A DNA stretch of 46,289 nt from Acidimicrobiales bacterium (GTDB lineage Bacteria; Actinomycetota; Acidimicrobiia; Acidimicrobiales; Aldehydirespiratoraceae): the NCBI GenBank assembly GCA_029263235.1, contig JAJCXW010000072.1:1-46289 (forward strand), in the 5' to 3' direction. Position numbers and translations under genes: made by a program. Under the pieces are notes generated by a model. It did not search any database and was not told the origin of the DNA. It saw only the letters and a list, made by a program, of their open reading frames with translations. Below, piece by piece: positions 43,811 to 46,289 of this stretch. Each line of letters opens with the position of its first letter. Positions within the stretch are counted from its first letter, which is position 1.

Positions 43811-43932
43811 TCACGCGCGTTCCCTGACCCGGCTCTTTGGTCACCAGAGCGAGGCGACGGAGCCCCAGCCGAACCTGTTGACGAGCGCCCTGGCGATGGC
43901 TGATACCGTCAGGCATTCGGAGGTGCCCCGTC

Positions 43933-45009
43933 GTGGCCGACATGAATCAAGTCCTCAAGCGCTTCGAGCAGGCCCAAGATGCTCTTCTTGTCACATCGGG
44001 GGAGGTTGCTCTGGGATCTTTGGTGGACCGCGTCGAAAGCGGCGTTATCGATCTTGACCCAGCGTTTCAGCGGCGGGAGCGATGGACGAGGCAGAAGCAG
44101 TCGGCCTTGATCGAGAGCTTCCTGCTCAACGTTCCGATCCCGCCGATCTTCCTCGCCGAAGAGCCCAAGAGCCCGTTCCTGGTGATCGATGGGAAGCAGC
44201 GCTTGCAAGCGGTCGCAGACTTCTTCCGCGGTGATCTGGTGCTGACTGATCTGGAGCGCTTCACGGAACTCGAGGGCACCTCATTCGAAGAACTCCACCC
44301 GGACATCCGCCAGGCGTTGGACATCCGGATGAGCTTGGACGTCGTGACGGTTCTGCGCCAGAGCGATCCGAGCTGGAAGTACGAGGTCTTCTATCGCCTC
44401 AACACGGGAGGCGAGACCCTCAACCCCCAAGAAGTCAGAAACGTCGCTTTCCGGAGTCCTCTGAACACCGAGATCATGCTGGCTTCGGAGAACAGCTTCC
44501 TTCGTCAGCAGCTGAAGATCCGGACGCGGAAGTCACCTGCGTTTGCTCGCATGGTCGATGCCGAACTCGTGCTCCGTTTCTTGACGATGCGGCGGTCGTG
44601 GAAGGAGTTTGGCCGGCCATACCGGCAGTCACTCGATGACTTCATGCGGGGCCACATTGACCTTGGGGAGAAGGACGCCAAGAAGCTGATCGGGCGTTTC
44701 AACCGAGCCGTCGACCGTTGCGAGGCCCTCTGGGGAGACCTGGCCTTCCGTCGGCCAACTCCCAACGGGTGGAGGGATCAGCTGATCTCTGCAATGTACG
44801 ACGCTCAGATGGTTGCCGTAGATGCGATCGGAGACTCGAAGCTGGAAACGCTCATCGGGCGCAGCGATGCCGTGGTTGCGGCGACTGAAGACCTCGGTAG
44901 CGACGAAACCTTCGTCAGTGCGATCACCGTTGCGACGAACAACAGGGCGAACGTTCGCTATCGAGTTCAGAAGATTTCCGACATGCTGAGCAGTGTCGCG
45001 GCTGACTAG
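43933..45009 (+). CDS. DUF262-domain protein (ParB/Srx-like nuclease fold)
   Basis: A 358-aa protein. The N-terminal DUF262 domain has LVDRVESGVIDLDPAFQRRERWTRQKQSALIESFLLNVPIPPIFLAE and DGKQRL at 86-91, the ParB/Srx-like NTP-binding/hydrolysing motif, as in GmrS of the GmrSD restriction system. The rest is helical, lacking the GmrD HNH (DUF1524) part, so it is a DUF262-only protein. It begins at GTG 43933 (ATG 43942 is an alternative) and is followed after 11 nt by the HEPN gene. Together they look like a two-gene defence module (inference). Confidence 0.85.
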   Translation: MADMNQVLKRFEQAQDALLVTSGEVALGSLVDRVESGVIDLDPAFQRRERWTRQKQSALIESFLLNVPIPPIFLAEEPKSPFLVIDGKQRLQAVADFFRGDLVLTDLERFTELEGTSFEELHPDIRQALDIRMSLDVVTVLRQSDPSWKYEVFYRLNTGGETLNPQEVRNVAFRSPLNTEIMLASENSFLRQQLKIRTRKSPAFARMVDAELVLRFLTMRRSWKEFGRPYRQSLDDFMRGHIDLGEKDAKKLIGRFNRAVDRCEALWGDLAFRRPTPNGWRDQLISAMYDAQMVAVDAIGDSKLETLIGRSDAVVAATEDLGSDETFVSAITVATNNRANVRYRVQKISDMLSSVAAD

Positions 45010-45020
45010 CGAAGGGTGAG

Positions 45021-45938
45021 TTGGCGGTGGTTGCACGCAGGGCGGTGTACGACGAGCTTGTGAGGGATCTCGCAGCCGTCCGGGATCTAACGCCGGTGCT
45101 GAGTTCCCTGTCGGCTGGTGGCACGCCTCGGTCCGTATCTACCCAGCGGCTTGCGACCCGTGGGGCGATAGCGGCTTCGTTCAGCCTTTGCGAGTCATTT
45201 GTCAGGCTGAGTTTTCGGACGGCAGTCGACAAGGTCTCGTCGAAGGGGCGGACAGCCGCCCAGCTCCCCAACTTCCTGACTGACGCAATCGAGAGCGGAG
45301 AGCTTGCAGGTCTGTCGTTCCAGGTCCGCGTAGCTCCGACGGCATCGAAAAGGACTCTCCTGCTGGAGGAGGCGGCTCGATTGTCGAGCCTCGCTGGAGG
45401 GCCGGCGAAACTGCCCCAGTTCTACGCCGGGCACGAGTCGTCCAACCTGGGGGTGAAATCTGTCGCATCGATGCTCAAATCACTCGGCGTTGCTGCGCCA
45501 TGGCAGTGCTTGGGGACGGTCGCCGCTGGAAGCGGCTTGTCGACTGCGGGCATGAAGTCGGAGCTTGAGGATGCCCTTCGCCTTCGCAACCTGGCCGCTC
45601 ACGATGCCGGTTGGATTGCCACGACCCATCACCTCGAGCAGGTGACGCGAACGATGTCTGGCCTCGCTATGTCCTTTGAAGTCGTCCTGCGCCTCGCCGT
45701 CGCCCGGTTGACAGCTACGGGGTCGCTCGCAGGGCTGACGGCCCAGGCGCTCGATAGCCCACACCCTCTCGGAGTCCGGAAGGTGTGGAGCGACTGGCGC
45801 GAGTTGGGGACGGGCGGCGCGCTCGGTCCGAGTCTTGGCACTAACAAGAAGCTGGCGATCTCAGCCGCAAAGACTCGCGTTGGATACCAGGGTGTCGCGG
45901 TTGTGGATGCCGCATGGGGTGCCGTCGCGTGGAGGTAG
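45021..45938 (+). CDS. HEPN-like protein (MAE_28990/MAE_18760 type)
   Basis: A 305-aa protein. RNLAAH (Arg189, His194) in LEDALRLRNLAAHDAG is the RxxxxH motif of HEPN ribonucleases; the helices before it (GAIAASFSLCESFVRLSFRTAVD) fit the MAE_28990/MAE_18760 group. HEPN proteins cleave RNA in toxin-antitoxin and defence systems. It starts at TTG 45021 or GTG 45027 with AAGGG upstream and is 11 nt after the DUF262 stop, so the two are one operon. Its C-terminal 60 residues are a separate positively charged region. Confidence 0.72.
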   Translation: MAVVARRAVYDELVRDLAAVRDLTPVLSSLSAGGTPRSVSTQRLATRGAIAASFSLCESFVRLSFRTAVDKVSSKGRTAAQLPNFLTDAIESGELAGLSFQVRVAPTASKRTLLLEEAARLSSLAGGPAKLPQFYAGHESSNLGVKSVASMLKSLGVAAPWQCLGTVAAGSGLSTAGMKSELEDALRLRNLAAHDAGWIATTHHLEQVTRTMSGLAMSFEVVLRLAVARLTATGSLAGLTAQALDSPHPLGVRKVWSDWRELGTGGALGPSLGTNKKLAISAAKTRVGYQGVAVVDAAWGAVAWR

Positions 45939-46111
45939 GCCACGAACTGGCCTTCTCTGGGAGTAAGACGAGCAACTGCTGCACGAGGAGCGTCCTGTCG
46001 GCATGTCGTCATCAAGATCGGCCCGATCGGATACCCCAGCAACCCGGTGCGTTCTGGCCCAGCCGACCGATAGTCGCTTCGAGCGATGCTGGGCATTCGG
46101 CGGATGGCGGC

Positions 46112-46142
46112 GGATCTAGTGTGACCACCGTGTGACCACGGG
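46112..46142 (+). repeat. Right integrase arm-type sites
   Basis: GTGACCAC at 46121-46128 and 46132-46139, 11-bp period, within GGATCTAGTGTGACCACC..., matching the left segment at 35139-35169. It lies just inside the right att repeat. Confidence 0.65.
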
Positions 46143-46151
46143 CGTAAAACA

Positions 46152-46255
46152 CGCCAAAACGACGAAACCCCAGGTCGCCCGAAAACCGGGTCTGACCTGA
46201 GGCTTCTGAGTGGTACACCCCCTGGGACTCGAACCCAGAACCTGCGGATTAAGAG
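46152..46255. repeat. att copy C: 104-bp direct repeat at the tRNA
   Basis: The same 104-bp sequence as 34913-35016 (offset 11,239; two mismatches in the terminator part). It includes the 3' half of the functional tRNA-Lys. Identity ends at AAGAG, right at the anticodon loop, after which the tRNA 5' half follows. Confidence 0.88.
46156..46199 (-). terminator. Terminator of tRNA-Lys
   Basis: On the minus strand, 11 nt after CCA: CAGGTC, AGA, CCCG, loop GTTTT, CGGG, C, GACCTG, then GGGTTTCGTCGTTTT. The outer stem is 6 bp and the inner 4 bp. Copy B at 34913-34960 keeps the fold with G-U pairing. Confidence 0.7.
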
Positions 46256-46286
46256 TCCGATGCTCTACCAATTGAGCTAGAGGTGC
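46211..46286 (-). tRNA. tRNA-Lys (CTT), integration site
   Basis: A complete cloverleaf on the minus strand from 46286 (GCACCTC) to CCA at 46213-46211. D-arm GCTCAATTGGTAGAGC, anticodon loop CTCTTAA with CTT at 46253-46251, T-arm CTGGGTTCGAGTCCCAG, acceptor 3' strand GGGGTGT, discriminator A. CCA is encoded. Base pair 27-43 is mismatched (T-C). It is the target of two integrative elements. Confidence 0.93.
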
Positions 46287-46289
46287 TTG

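Larger units (their letters stand above)
35017..46255. mobile_element. Integrative mobilizable element in tRNA-Lys (11,239 bp)
   Basis: Bounded by the 104-bp direct repeats (copies B and C). It encodes a tyrosine integrase, an Xis-like protein and a MobF relaxase, but no type IV secretion genes, so it should be mobilizable rather than self-conjugative. Paired GTGACCAC sites lie near both ends. Cargo: AbiEi/AbiEii at the left end, YccF and an unknown protein, and unknown plus DUF262 plus HEPN genes at the right end. The intact tRNA is rebuilt at the right end. Confidence 0.85.

Noticed and set aside
1-46289. CRISPR arrays, insertion sequences with transposase, or a type IV secretion cluster
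   Set aside because: No regularly spaced repeats of array size, no transposase motifs, and no VirB4/VirD4-like proteins were seen in any frame.

Overview
The window is high-GC DNA from an actinobacterium. The best guess is Acidimicrobiia (Ilumatobacter-like). This rests on the C-terminal repeats of the secreted propeller protein at 5438-7339 (FGDI...FAAVDVACIY...GLPGG..YGP...VTREQMA.FLAR.W), many GTG starts, 4-nt ATGA/GTGA gene overlaps and Thr/Pro-rich exported linkers. No rRNA genes or CRISPR arrays were seen. No database search was possible, so family names come from motifs and remembered families.

Region 1 (1-33.0 kb) reads as ordinary chromosome. An MFS transporter cut by the window edge diverges from an ArsP/DUF318-type permease, with ATCGAT repeats of ArsR-operator type between them. 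Then come an HD-GYP protein with an apparently exported Thr-rich tail, a luciferase-like oxidoreductase, a PD40 propeller/SLH-like protein and a TadE/TadG pair. An MFS gene diverges from a four-gene operon (winged-helix regulator, MFS, ODP-like metallo-hydrolase, SnoaL-like protein), followed by a haem-binding-domain protein. A sensor kinase/response regulator pair diverges from a MacAB-type efflux operon (lipoprotein, adaptor with peptidoglycan-binding domain, ATPase, permease). The regulator has an in-frame TAA just before its conserved C-terminal hairpin, and the shared promoter region carries five phased TGATGAG half-sites. Next is an 1188-aa multi-domain membrane protein whose C-terminus shows the residue pattern of edema-factor/ExoY-class nucleotidyl cyclases, with a partner gene overlapping by 4 nt. 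PAS-PAS-GGDEF-EAL, an Mrr-associated-like coiled-coil protein, a PadR/HAAS pair and a large secreted SH3/Gmad2 protein complete the region.

Region 2 (33.0-46.26 kb) is a tandem array of two related integrative elements in the 3' half of a tRNA-Lys(CTT) gene (46211-46286, minus strand). Three copies of the tRNA 3' half lie at 32998-33038, 34976-35016 and 46215-46255. The last two extend into a 104-bp direct repeat that also carries the tRNA terminator. The left element (about 2 kb) holds hipB and a frameshifted hipA and has no integrase. The right element (11,239 bp) looks like an integrative mobilizable element. It holds AbiEi/AbiEii with a perfect 14-bp inverted-repeat operator, YccF, an unknown protein, a region with three ACTGCACCAA iterons, an Xis-like protein, a MobF relaxase/helicase, a tyrosine integrase, an unknown protein, and a DUF262 plus HEPN gene pair. 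No type IV secretion genes are visible. Paired GTGACCAC sites at both ends look like integrase arm sites. The cargo is mostly anti-phage or toxin-antitoxin in type.
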